A stretch of 13,269 nucleotides of DNA, taken from assembly GCA_052031065.1 (NCBI GenBank), contig JBPEXY010000202.1, forward strand, positions 1 to 13,269. Reading direction: 5' to 3'. Shown here piece after piece: positions 6,375-12,860 of this stretch (position 1 is the first letter of the stretch; each line of letters starts with the position of its first letter). Under the pieces are notes generated by a model. The model worked only from the letters and a program-made list of their open reading frames with translations. It did not search any database and was not told where the DNA came from. The DNA is from JBPEXY01 sp052031065 (GTDB lineage: Bacteria; Pseudomonadota; Gammaproteobacteria; Immundisolibacterales; Immundisolibacteraceae). The position numbers were made by a program, and so were the translations under genes.

Positions 6375-7709
6375 ATGAAAGTAACGGAACTTTCCGGGCT
6401 CGAAAATTACATTGATGACCGGCCGGCTGAGGGTGTCGCGCGGGTCGATCGATCGATTTTTACCGACCCCGATCTGTTTGAGCTGGAGATGACGCAGATC
6501 TGGGAGAAAACCTGGCTGTTCATCGGCCATGAAGACCAGATCCGTAATGCCAATGACTACTTCACCACCTGGATGGGGCGGCAGCCGGTTGTGGTGGTGC
6601 GTGGTGCGGATGGCAAAGAGATCAATGTATTTATCAACGCCTGTTCCCACCGTGGTTCGCAGCTGGTGCGCGAGAGCATGGGTAACCGTGCCGATTTCAC
6701 CTGCTTTTTCCACGGCTGGTGTTTCAATACCGGTGGCGAACTGGTGAGTGTCACCAAAGAAGATATTGGTGGTTATCCGGATCAGTTCGATAAGGCCGAA
6801 TACGGGCTGACCAAAGTCCCCAGAGTAGAAAACTATCGCGGGTTTCTGTTTGCGAGCCTGAATGAGGATGTGCCGCCGTTAAAGGAGCACCTGGCCGATG
6901 CAGCAGTGATGATCGACCTGCTGGCGGACCAGTCAGATGACGGATTTGAAGTGCTCAAGGGGATATCCACCTATACCTACAAGGGCAACTGGAAGCTACA
7001 GACCGAGAACGGCGTCGACGGTTACCATGTGCACCAGGCCCATCTTAATTTTGCCCTGACCACCGCCAACCGCGAACGGATTCGTGCCAGTGAGGAGCAC
7101 ACTAAATCGATGCAGGTGGGGCAGCTGGGGGCAAAGGGCCTGAATGGCGGCTTCTTTGATTTTGGCAATGGTCACACCATGCTCTGGGGCGACTGGCCCA
7201 ACAAGGGTGATCGTAGACCCAATTTCCACCGCTGGGCGGAATGGTCGGAAAAGTACGGTGAAACCCGTACCGAATGGATGATCGGCAAGTTGAGAAACCT
7301 GCAGCTCTATCCAAACGTGTTCATCATGGACCAGATGTCTACCCAGATCAGGGTGTTCCGCCCCATCTCGGTTGATCTCACCGAGGTAACCGTCTACGCG
7401 ATTGCACCCAAAGGCGAAGAAAAACAGTATCGTCGGGCGCGGGTCCGTCAGTATGAGGACTTTTTCAATGCCAGTGGTATGGCAACGCCGGATGATCTGG
7501 CGGAATTCAGTTACAGCCAGAGTGGCTACATGGGGGCGCTGGCGCGCTGGAATGATATGTCTCGCGGCAGCAAGCATCTGACGCAAGGGTCGAACCAGTT
7601 TGCCCAGGAGTTGGGGGTGGATACGGTGACTTCCGGCGGACGGGTAGAAGACGAAGGAATTTTTGTTGCTCAACACCGCCGTTGGCTGGAATTGATGCAG
7701 AGTGAATAA
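6375..7709 (+). CDS. Benzoate/toluate-type Rieske dioxygenase large (alpha) subunit, copy 4 (most divergent)
   Basis: The 444-residue alpha subunit has Rieske ligands C90-S-H92 and C110-F-F-H113, and catalytic residues D215-G-Y-H218-x4-H223 with PDD at 372-374. It has the best ribosome binding site of the array, AGGAGG (6362-6367), 7 nt before ATG. It departs from its three paralogues at positions they share: the second Rieske box is CFFHGW rather than CPFHGW, the region near residue 47 reads TWLFIGHEDQI instead of NWIYLAHESQI, and the catalytic helix reads HVHQAHLNFALTT instead of the H-x-x-ATHGNYVxTT pattern. The differences next to the two iron His ligands suggest a different substrate range. 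All metal ligands are kept, so it should be active. Beta4 follows after 37 bp. Confidence 0.93.
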   Translation: MKVTELSGLENYIDDRPAEGVARVDRSIFTDPDLFELEMTQIWEKTWLFIGHEDQIRNANDYFTTWMGRQPVVVVRGADGKEINVFINACSHRGSQLVRESMGNRADFTCFFHGWCFNTGGELVSVTKEDIGGYPDQFDKAEYGLTKVPRVENYRGFLFASLNEDVPPLKEHLADAAVMIDLLADQSDDGFEVLKGISTYTYKGNWKLQTENGVDGYHVHQAHLNFALTTANRERIRASEEHTKSMQVGQLGAKGLNGGFFDFGNGHTMLWGDWPNKGDRRPNFHRWAEWSEKYGETRTEWMIGKLRNLQLYPNVFIMDQMSTQIRVFRPISVDLTEVTVYAIAPKGEEKQYRRARVRQYEDFFNASGMATPDDLAEFSYSQSGYMGALARWNDMSRGSKHLTQGSNQFAQELGVDTVTSGGRVEDEGIFVAQHRRWLELMQSE

Positions 7710-7746
7710 CGGTCGCAGCGCAATAAACAACCGCAGGAACTGAACA

Positions 7747-8244
7747 ATGGATGAGATGGCGAGTCGCTGTAAAGAGCTGATTTACACGGAAGGGCGACTG
7801 ATCGATCTGCGTGACTGGGATAACTGGCTTGACCTTTACGAGCAGAGCGCGGAATTCTGGGTGCCGGCATGGAATGGAGAATTCGAGTACACGCAAGATC
7901 CAGATAACGAAATTTCGTTGATCTACTACGCAGACCGGTCGGGGCTGGAAGACCGGGTCTACCGCATTCGTACCGGACTTTCGTCGGCTTCGGTACCCTT
8001 GGCGCGAACCAGTCACCTGATCGGTAGCGTTCAGGTCAGTGAAGTGGCTGATGGGGAGTATCTAGCTACTTCTGCCTGGCAGACGACCAGTTTTAAACTG
8101 CAACTGCGCGACACCGTGGTGTTTGCCGGTCATTATGAGCACAAGATCCGCCGCCAGGACGACGGACAGCTTAAAATTGCCGCCAAGAAGGTGATCGTCA
8201 CCAACGACCTGATTGCCGGTGCCATGGATTTTTATAATATCTGA
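7747..8244 (+). CDS. Benzoate/toluate-type dioxygenase small (beta) subunit, partner of alpha4
   Basis: The 165-residue BenB/XylY-family subunit shows R17-L-I-D and W24 (RDWDNWLDLY), FWVPAWNGE (37-45), DPDNEISLIYY (51-61), RSGLEDRVYRIRT (64-76), LARTSHLIGSV (85-95) and a terminal KKVIVTNDLI strand ending MDFYNI. AGGA (7735-7738) sits 8 nt before the ATG. It is clearly different from beta1 and beta3, for example DNEIS for DPQSxLS, a TSH rather than TVH motif, and a central region with more aromatic and Gln residues. This matches the divergence of alpha4 and argues that the alpha4-beta4 pair evolved together as a unit. The spacer to alpha4 is only 37 bp and has no strong hairpin. Confidence 0.92.
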   Translation: MDEMASRCKELIYTEGRLIDLRDWDNWLDLYEQSAEFWVPAWNGEFEYTQDPDNEISLIYYADRSGLEDRVYRIRTGLSSASVPLARTSHLIGSVQVSEVADGEYLATSAWQTTSFKLQLRDTVVFAGHYEHKIRRQDDGQLKIAAKKVIVTNDLIAGAMDFYNI

Positions 8245-8306
8245 GTCGGGGCGGGTGGTGCTGATTGTTGGCCGGTATTAGCCCGGTTCAGCGTTAGCCA
8301 ATTCTT

Positions 8307-8359
8307 GTGCTATGCCCCTTTAGTGCTATAAACCCAGCGCTATCCGAACCCAGTGCCAT
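8307..8359 (+). repeat. Four degenerate GTGCTAT repeats upstream of the binding-protein-fold gene
   Basis: GTGCTAT (8307-8313), GTGCTAT (8323-8329), GCGCTAT (8337-8343) and GTGCCAT (8353-8359) recur at 14-16-bp intervals. The last two sit in a longer 13-bp match (AACCCAGCGCTAT at 8331-8343, AACCCAGTGCCAT at 8347-8359) with 11 of 13 bases identical. They end 18 bp before the next start codon. Function unknown; a regulator-binding array or slippage product are both possible. Confidence 0.45.
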
Positions 8360-8377
8360 TCAATCAGGGGGAATGTG

Positions 8378-9283
8378 ATGGAAATCATTAATTGGGGTAG
8401 TCCACCTGTCGGGCTGTTCAATTTTCCCCTTGACCTCTGGACCGAACAGGGCAAGTTTGCCGAGCGCGGTATTGACCTGCGCCCCACCAGCCACCTCACC
8501 GGGCAGGAGTACGGCAAGAACATCCAGCAGGGCGTTTACGACATGGGTCATATCGGCACCCCGGTGTTTTTACCGGCGGCGGTCGGTTCTGCTGAATATG
8601 CGGTAATCAGCGTTGGGGTGTGTGATTATGCGCCCTTTTATTTTGTTGCTCATCCGGATGTCGAGACGCTGGCCGATTGCGCCGGCGAGCCCTTCGTGAT
8701 TAACAAGTTTAAAACCTGCCCGCATAGCCTGCTCAAGTGGCACGCTCGTCAGGATGGTCTGACCGAACACGACTTTGAAGTCGTTGAATTGATGGCGGAT
8801 AGTCGGTTCGATAATTACGGTATGGCGTTTCTGGATGGCATTGCCAACAACCGGTTTCGTGCCGGGATTCTCTATGAACCTTATGTCAGCATGATTGAGC
8901 GGGAGTATGGCTGGCGGGTACTCGGCGACTATCCGGAGATTGCGCGGCCAGCTAACTATGCGATTCTGCTCTACGCCCGGCGTAGCTGGATTGAACAGAA
9001 ACCGCAGTTGGTGGCGGCGATGGCGCAAGCTTATTTCGACTGTGCCATCGCGGGTAAAAGCAGTGCAGATGAGTTGGCGCGTTATGCGCAGCGCTTTCCT
9101 TTCGTACAGCCAGATGATGTGCGCAATGCCATCGCCCGGGAGAGTCGCCACTGGCGGCTGAGTCCCGGCCTCGATCAAGAGCTGTTGCGGCGGGTTGAAT
9201 CAGAACTGATAGAGCAGCAGCTGGTACCGAAGGATTATCAGATTTTCGACTATGTATCTGACCAGTTGACCGAATCGGCTTGA
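8378..9283 (+). CDS. SsuA/THI5-like periplasmic-binding-protein-fold protein without signal peptide
   Basis: The 301-residue protein resembles the NMT1/THI5/SsuA type-2 binding-protein fold: a first strand (MEIINWG), then FPLDLWTEQGKFAERGIDL (16-34), a ligand-loop region around GVYDMGHIGTP (52-62), the domain-crossing region FVINKFKTCPHSLLKWH (106-122) and the second-lobe GILYEPYVSMIE (163-174). No signal sequence or lipobox is present, and the in-frame upstream region is closed by a stop at 8321-8323 with no hydrophobic stretch, so export looks impossible. GGGGGA (8367-8372) supports ATG 8378 over GTG 8375. No ABC permease or ATPase is nearby. By family knowledge, cytosolic members of this fold can be enzymes (THI5; 4,5-dihydroxyphthalate decarboxylase). 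Here it may be a decarboxylase or other enzyme acting on dioxygenase products; that is inference. Confidence 0.75.
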   Translation: MEIINWGSPPVGLFNFPLDLWTEQGKFAERGIDLRPTSHLTGQEYGKNIQQGVYDMGHIGTPVFLPAAVGSAEYAVISVGVCDYAPFYFVAHPDVETLADCAGEPFVINKFKTCPHSLLKWHARQDGLTEHDFEVVELMADSRFDNYGMAFLDGIANNRFRAGILYEPYVSMIEREYGWRVLGDYPEIARPANYAILLYARRSWIEQKPQLVAAMAQAYFDCAIAGKSSADELARYAQRFPFVQPDDVRNAIARESRHWRLSPGLDQELLRRVESELIEQQLVPKDYQIFDYVSDQLTESA

Positions 9284-9346
9284 TGGGTCGCGGCGGATAG
9301 AGCCGTTAATTAAAACTGTTAACAGGCCCTAATCGGGGAGAGGGAG

Positions 9347-10351
9347 ATGCAGGCAGCCTTTGTTGTTCAGCATGGTAACAATGATCAGTTAAGGGTGGGG
9401 GATTACACCGACCCGGTGGCGGGCAAGGGCCGGGTGGTGGTCAAGGTCCATGCGGCCAGCGTTAACCCGATAGACTGGAAGGTCGGTCAGGGTTATTTCC
9501 GTCTTATCCCGGGGCAGAAAATGCCCTGCATACTCGGCAGTGATTGTAGCGGTGTCGTTGAGTCGCTTGGCCCGGGTGTGACTGATTATGCTGTCGGCGA
9601 TGAGGTGATGGGGTTGGTAGCCGGCGGAGTCGGGCACACTTTTGCCGAACGGGTCTCGGTTCCGGCAAAACTGTTGGTAAAAAAGCCTGCCAACCTGAGT
9701 CATGCCGAGGCTGCAGGTCTACCGCTGGTCGGTGCGACCGCACTCAATTTTTTGCAGGGTCGGCTGCAATCAGGTATGCGGGTTGCTGTCGTCGGGGCAT
9801 CTGGTGGTGTGGGTAGTTTCGCGTTGCAGTATGCGAAAACGCAGGGAGCGGAGGTGATCGCTATCTGTAGCGAGCGTAACCGCCAACTGGTGACACAGTT
9901 GGGGGCGGACCAGGTGATTGACTACCAGAATTGCGACCCGGCCCAGGAGTTAAATCAGGTTGATCTGCTTTTCGATACCATCGGTAATCTCGACCCAGAC
10001 AAATACTGGCAAGCGATGGTTCGCGGTGGCGTGATTGGCTCCACCGGCACCGGACCCAGAGATATGGAGATGCTGGTTGATAAGTTTGGCAAGAATCTCT
10101 GGTTGATGGCCGGAATGGTTGATGGACTCAGGCAGAAATTTCATGGCAAACGTCGGCATGGGGTTGATTACAGAATGGTTTTTGGTATGCCGGGTGGCAA
10201 GGTGATGCGGGAAATTGCCCGGTTAGCCGAATCCGGCGCGGTCAAAGCGGTGATCGATGAGCAATTCCCGCTGCAGCAGATCAAGGAAGCGTTTGAAAAA
10301 AGCCAGTCCGGACGAGTACGCGGCAAATTGATTATCAATATTGCCGATTAG
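9347..10351 (+). CDS. Zinc-free medium-chain reductase (quinone oxidoreductase/alkenal reductase-like)
   Basis: The 334-residue cytosolic protein has an N-terminal GroES-like domain (about 1-125), with the substrate-lobe signature ASVNPIDWKVGQG (37-49), and a C-terminal Rossmann domain with the NAD(P)-binding loop VVGASGGVG (148-156), which is AxGGVG-type as in quinone oxidoreductases. The GHE zinc motif is replaced by CSGVVE (67-72) and the four-Cys structural zinc loop is missing, so it is a zinc-independent member of the MDR superfamily. Such enzymes reduce enones or quinones with NADPH. The start follows GGGAG by about 2-4 nt within a purine-rich AGAGGGAG run. It lies 63 bp after the binding-protein-fold gene and 41 bp before the dehydrogenase, so co-transcription is likely. 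Reduction of an unsaturated ring-cleavage intermediate is a reasonable inference. Confidence 0.85.
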   Translation: MQAAFVVQHGNNDQLRVGDYTDPVAGKGRVVVKVHAASVNPIDWKVGQGYFRLIPGQKMPCILGSDCSGVVESLGPGVTDYAVGDEVMGLVAGGVGHTFAERVSVPAKLLVKKPANLSHAEAAGLPLVGATALNFLQGRLQSGMRVAVVGASGGVGSFALQYAKTQGAEVIAICSERNRQLVTQLGADQVIDYQNCDPAQELNQVDLLFDTIGNLDPDKYWQAMVRGGVIGSTGTGPRDMEMLVDKFGKNLWLMAGMVDGLRQKFHGKRRHGVDYRMVFGMPGGKVMREIARLAESGAVKAVIDEQFPLQQIKEAFEKSQSGRVRGKLIINIAD

Positions 10352-10392
10352 TAATCTGAATTGACGACAACCAAGCACGGATGGAGAGGGTG

Positions 10393-11283
10393 ATGGCTGA
10401 ATTTAATATTGGCTTTATCGGCTTGGGCGCAATGGGGCAGCCGATAGTCGGTAGATTGTTACAGGCTGGTCATCCCGTTCAGGTTGCCGATCTCTCAGAG
10501 GAACTGGTCAATCAGGCGATTGCCGCCGGGGCGACAGCGGCGGAGAGTTCTCAAACCGTTGGCCAGGGCAAGAACCTCGTGTTTGTTAGCGTCTCCAACG
10601 CAGCTATCACTGAGCAGGTGATCTGTGAACCTGGTGGTCTACTGGATGGCATGGATGAGGGCGGGATTATCGTCGATCTCGGTACTACGCCCAGTCCAAA
10701 GTGTCGGCAGCTGGCGGAGATCGCTCAGAGTCGCGGTAAACAGTTTCTTGATGTGCCGCTCAGCGGCTCCACACCCTGGGCGCAGGCAGGAACCCTTGCA
10801 GTCATGGTGGGCGGCGATGAGCAGGCCTATAACAGCGTACTGCCGGTGCTGCAGTGTTTTGGCGACAAGGTTCATTATCTGGGCGCTAGTGGTAGTGGCC
10901 AGCTGCTCAAGCTCTGTCATCAACTTGCATTTATGGCGACCTTGACCGGATTGTCCGAAGCAATCGCGTTAGGAGAACGCAACGGTCAGAGTGCGGAAAC
11001 CGTACTCAAGGTCATCGGCGATTGTGTTTCACCTCGGCATGTGATCGATTTTATGTTGCCAATGGCGAAAACCGGGGCGTTTGATCAGGGCGACGGCACG
11101 CTAAAGATTTTTCACAAGGACCTTGCTGCGGTGCTCGCCAGTGCTGAAGAAGCAGGCATCAACTTGCCGCTCACAGAGACCATTTATGGTTATTTCGATC
11201 ATGCCCTGAGTGGCGGTCGTGAGACCACCAGTTCCTTTGGAGTGGTGCAGCTGGCACGGGATGAGTTTTTTAACAACAGTTAA
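10393..11283 (+). CDS. Beta-hydroxyacid dehydrogenase (3-hydroxyisobutyrate/tartronate-semialdehyde reductase family)
   Basis: The 296-residue protein begins with the Rossmann motif GFIGLGAMG (7-15). Asp33 at the end of the second strand suggests preference for NAD over NADP. DVPLSGSTPWAQAGTLAVMVGG (about 120-141) matches the substrate-binding DxPxSG...AGTL signature, K173 (GQLLK) is the catalytic lysine, and HKDLAAV (241-247) is the conserved C-terminal motif. The residues after K173 read LCHQ where the family mostly has an Asn-containing xxNN or xxNQ, so His176 replaces a usual Asn. ATG 10393 was chosen because GGAG (10383-10386) sits 6 nt upstream; ATG 10381 lacks a ribosome site. It is the last gene before a strong terminator. 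It would interconvert a beta-hydroxyacid and a semialdehyde late in a catabolic route; the substrate is unknown. Confidence 0.87.
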   Translation: MAEFNIGFIGLGAMGQPIVGRLLQAGHPVQVADLSEELVNQAIAAGATAAESSQTVGQGKNLVFVSVSNAAITEQVICEPGGLLDGMDEGGIIVDLGTTPSPKCRQLAEIAQSRGKQFLDVPLSGSTPWAQAGTLAVMVGGDEQAYNSVLPVLQCFGDKVHYLGASGSGQLLKLCHQLAFMATLTGLSEAIALGERNGQSAETVLKVIGDCVSPRHVIDFMLPMAKTGAFDQGDGTLKIFHKDLAAVLASAEEAGINLPLTETIYGYFDHALSGGRETTSSFGVVQLARDEFFNNS

Positions 11284-11305
11284 TCACGGGCTTGAGACCG
11301 GCGGG

Positions 11306-11341
11306 AATAAAAAAGGGCGCTGAGTGGCGCCCTTTTTTATT
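11306..11341. terminator. Bidirectional intrinsic terminator between convergent genes
   Basis: AATAAAAAAGGGCGC (11306-11320) and GCGCCCTTTTTTATT (11327-11341) form a perfect 15-bp stem with a 6-nt loop. Each strand presents a GC-rich core followed by six T. It lies 22 bp after the plus-strand dehydrogenase stop and 31 bp beyond the minus-strand gene's stop, so it should end both converging transcripts. Confidence 0.95.
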
Positions 11342-11372
11342 CGGCAGGAATTTCTGCCTACCAGATCGGTAG

Positions 11373-12380
11373 CTAGTGGGTGAGATAGTTATCCAGAACC
11401 TTGATAATGCGATAGACCGCAGTAGCGGTTGGTATCTCAATATTGAGTTCCGCCGCCTTGTCGAGGAATGGCTTCAGTAATTCATCAACTTCAGTTTTAC
11501 GCCCCCGAACCACATCTTCATGCATGGAGGTACGGCCACTGCGACCGCCGGGGTCATTTTTCATCCGCTCGCCGAGCGCGTTCATGATTTGAATTGCTTC
11601 GTCATCGCTGACGGAATTCAATTCCTTGAACTGTGACATAGGTGCGTAAAAGTTTTCCGGTTCATAACCGAGAGCACCATACACCTTGAGCAGGTCTCGG
11701 GCCAGCGCAACATAGTGTTCAGCACCTTCGCGAACCGCCAGGCCATCTGCAAAGTAGAGATCGCCGCCGGCAAGCGTAGAGACTGACCAACCGGAAGCAG
11801 TGCCAATCTGGACCAGTTTCTCCCACAGCACATGGTAGATATCTTCCATCGACCGGGCGCCAAGACCGGCGCGGTTAAAAGCATCGGTGATCGCTTCTAT
11901 GCGCGGCGTGATGCCTCCGTCCAGCTCTCCAAAATAGGCGGTCGTCGGGGTGGTGATCGGGTTGGCGGCGTGGCCTGGCTCGTGCAAGGTGCCGCCTTCG
12001 ATGGTGGAGGCGCCAATCACTTTGTCGCCGGCCCATTCGCGCAGCCGGGTTTCCTTACCGATGCCATTCTGCAATGAGAGTACGTTTTTGCAGCGCTCCA
12101 GAAGTCCTGAAGCTTCAGCTAGTGCCGTTTCAGTATCTTTGCCTTTGACCAGCAGAATCAGGTAATCAAATTCCCCCTCTGCAGCGTCTGGCGAGGTAAC
12201 TCCGGTCAGGTTCTCTTTAACGTGGTGATCGCCGCGACAGCCAGTGATTTTCAGACCGTTCTGATTAATGGCGTCCATGTGGGCTTGCCGACCAATCAGA
12301 GTGACATCTTCGCCAGCCTGTGCCAGATACCCGCCGATGATCGAGCCCAGACCACCAGCTCCCAAAATTACAAATCGCAT
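11373..12380 (-). CDS. Ketopantoate reductase (PanE/ApbA) family dehydrogenase with altered substrate site
   Basis: The 335-residue protein has the dinucleotide-binding motif ILGAGGLGS (5-13), VKGKDT around K79, LQNGIG around N105, the W186-E-K188 motif with the proposed catalytic lysine, and SMHEDVVRGRKTEVDEL (285-301) with the conserved Ser285 and Glu297. It is about 30 residues longer than typical PanE. After K188 the sequence reads LVQIGTAS, so the Asn residues that bind ketopantoate in characterised PanE (four and eight positions after the lysine) are I192 and S196. This, together with the neighbourhood, argues against pantothenate synthesis and for an NAD(P)H-dependent oxidation or reduction of another 2-oxo/2-hydroxy acid. 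AGGAAAGGA precedes the ATG. It is the third gene of a minus-strand set with the flavoprotein and cytochrome, 44 bp after the cytochrome stop. Confidence 0.87.
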   Translation of the reverse strand: MRFVILGAGGLGSIIGGYLAQAGEDVTLIGRQAHMDAINQNGLKITGCRGDHHVKENLTGVTSPDAAEGEFDYLILLVKGKDTETALAEASGLLERCKNVLSLQNGIGKETRLREWAGDKVIGASTIEGGTLHEPGHAANPITTPTTAYFGELDGGITPRIEAITDAFNRAGLGARSMEDIYHVLWEKLVQIGTASGWSVSTLAGGDLYFADGLAVREGAEHYVALARDLLKVYGALGYEPENFYAPMSQFKELNSVSDDEAIQIMNALGERMKNDPGGRSGRTSMHEDVVRGRKTEVDELLKPFLDKAAELNIEIPTATAVYRIIKVLDNYLTH

Positions 12381-12424
12381 AGTTTCCTTTCCTTAGGGGT
12401 TAATTAACATTGGAATAATAATGA

Positions 12425-12844
12425 TCAGGGTGTGCGGACATACTCAGCCAGCAGATCAAGTTGTTCATCGCTGATCTCGGTAAACCTGAATGGCGACATC
12501 TCCAGCAGGCCATCACGAACAACGGTTTTGATGTATTCCGCAGGTAGATCCTGACGGCCCTTGATGATCGATTTCTCTTTGCCGTGCTTGATTGCAAGCA
12601 TGTTGGTGCCGGGTCGGCCTTCACCCTCACCATGACAGTGGATGCAGTAGTGGTTAAACAGCTGTTCCCCGGTTTCGTAGGTCATCTGTACCCGTTCTGC
12701 TGGCGGTACGCTGGCTGATGCGGGTGGGTGCATTGCCGATGCAGCGGTATCGCTATCAGCCTCCTCCGTAGCATCATCACTACCGCAGGCTGAGAGTGCC
12801 AACACCAGGCCAGCGCCCGCAACCAATCTGAAAAATTTATTCAT
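12425..12844 (-). CDS. Lipoprotein cytochrome c, probable electron acceptor of the adjacent flavoprotein
   Basis: The 139-residue protein begins with a short basic N-terminus, a hydrophobic stretch and the lipobox LSAC (17-20), so it should be lipidated at Cys20 and held at the periplasmic face of a membrane. A low-complexity Ala/Ser/Asp/Pro linker (about 21-52) leads into a single class-I cytochrome domain with heme motif C67-I-H-C70-H71 and probable axial Met116 in LLEMSPF. ATG 12842-12844 is preceded by GGGGAG 7 nt away and begins 16 bp after the flavoprotein stop. A longer in-frame start exists inside the flavoprotein gene but would bury the signal sequence. By analogy to the PchC subunit of 4-cresol dehydrogenase it would re-oxidise the flavoprotein and pass electrons to the respiratory chain. 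The pairing is inference from position. Confidence 0.9.
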   Translation of the reverse strand: MNKFFRLVAGAGLVLALSACGSDDATEEADSDTAASAMHPPASASVPPAERVQMTYETGEQLFNHYCIHCHGEGEGRPGTNMLAIKHGKEKSIIKGRQDLPAEYIKTVVRDGLLEMSPFRFTEISDEQLDLLAEYVRTP

Positions 12845-12860
12845 TGCGATTCTCCCCGGT

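Noticed and set aside
8378..9283. Annotation as an ABC-transporter periplasmic component
   Set aside because: No signal peptide or lipobox is possible in the available frame, and no transporter partners are present.
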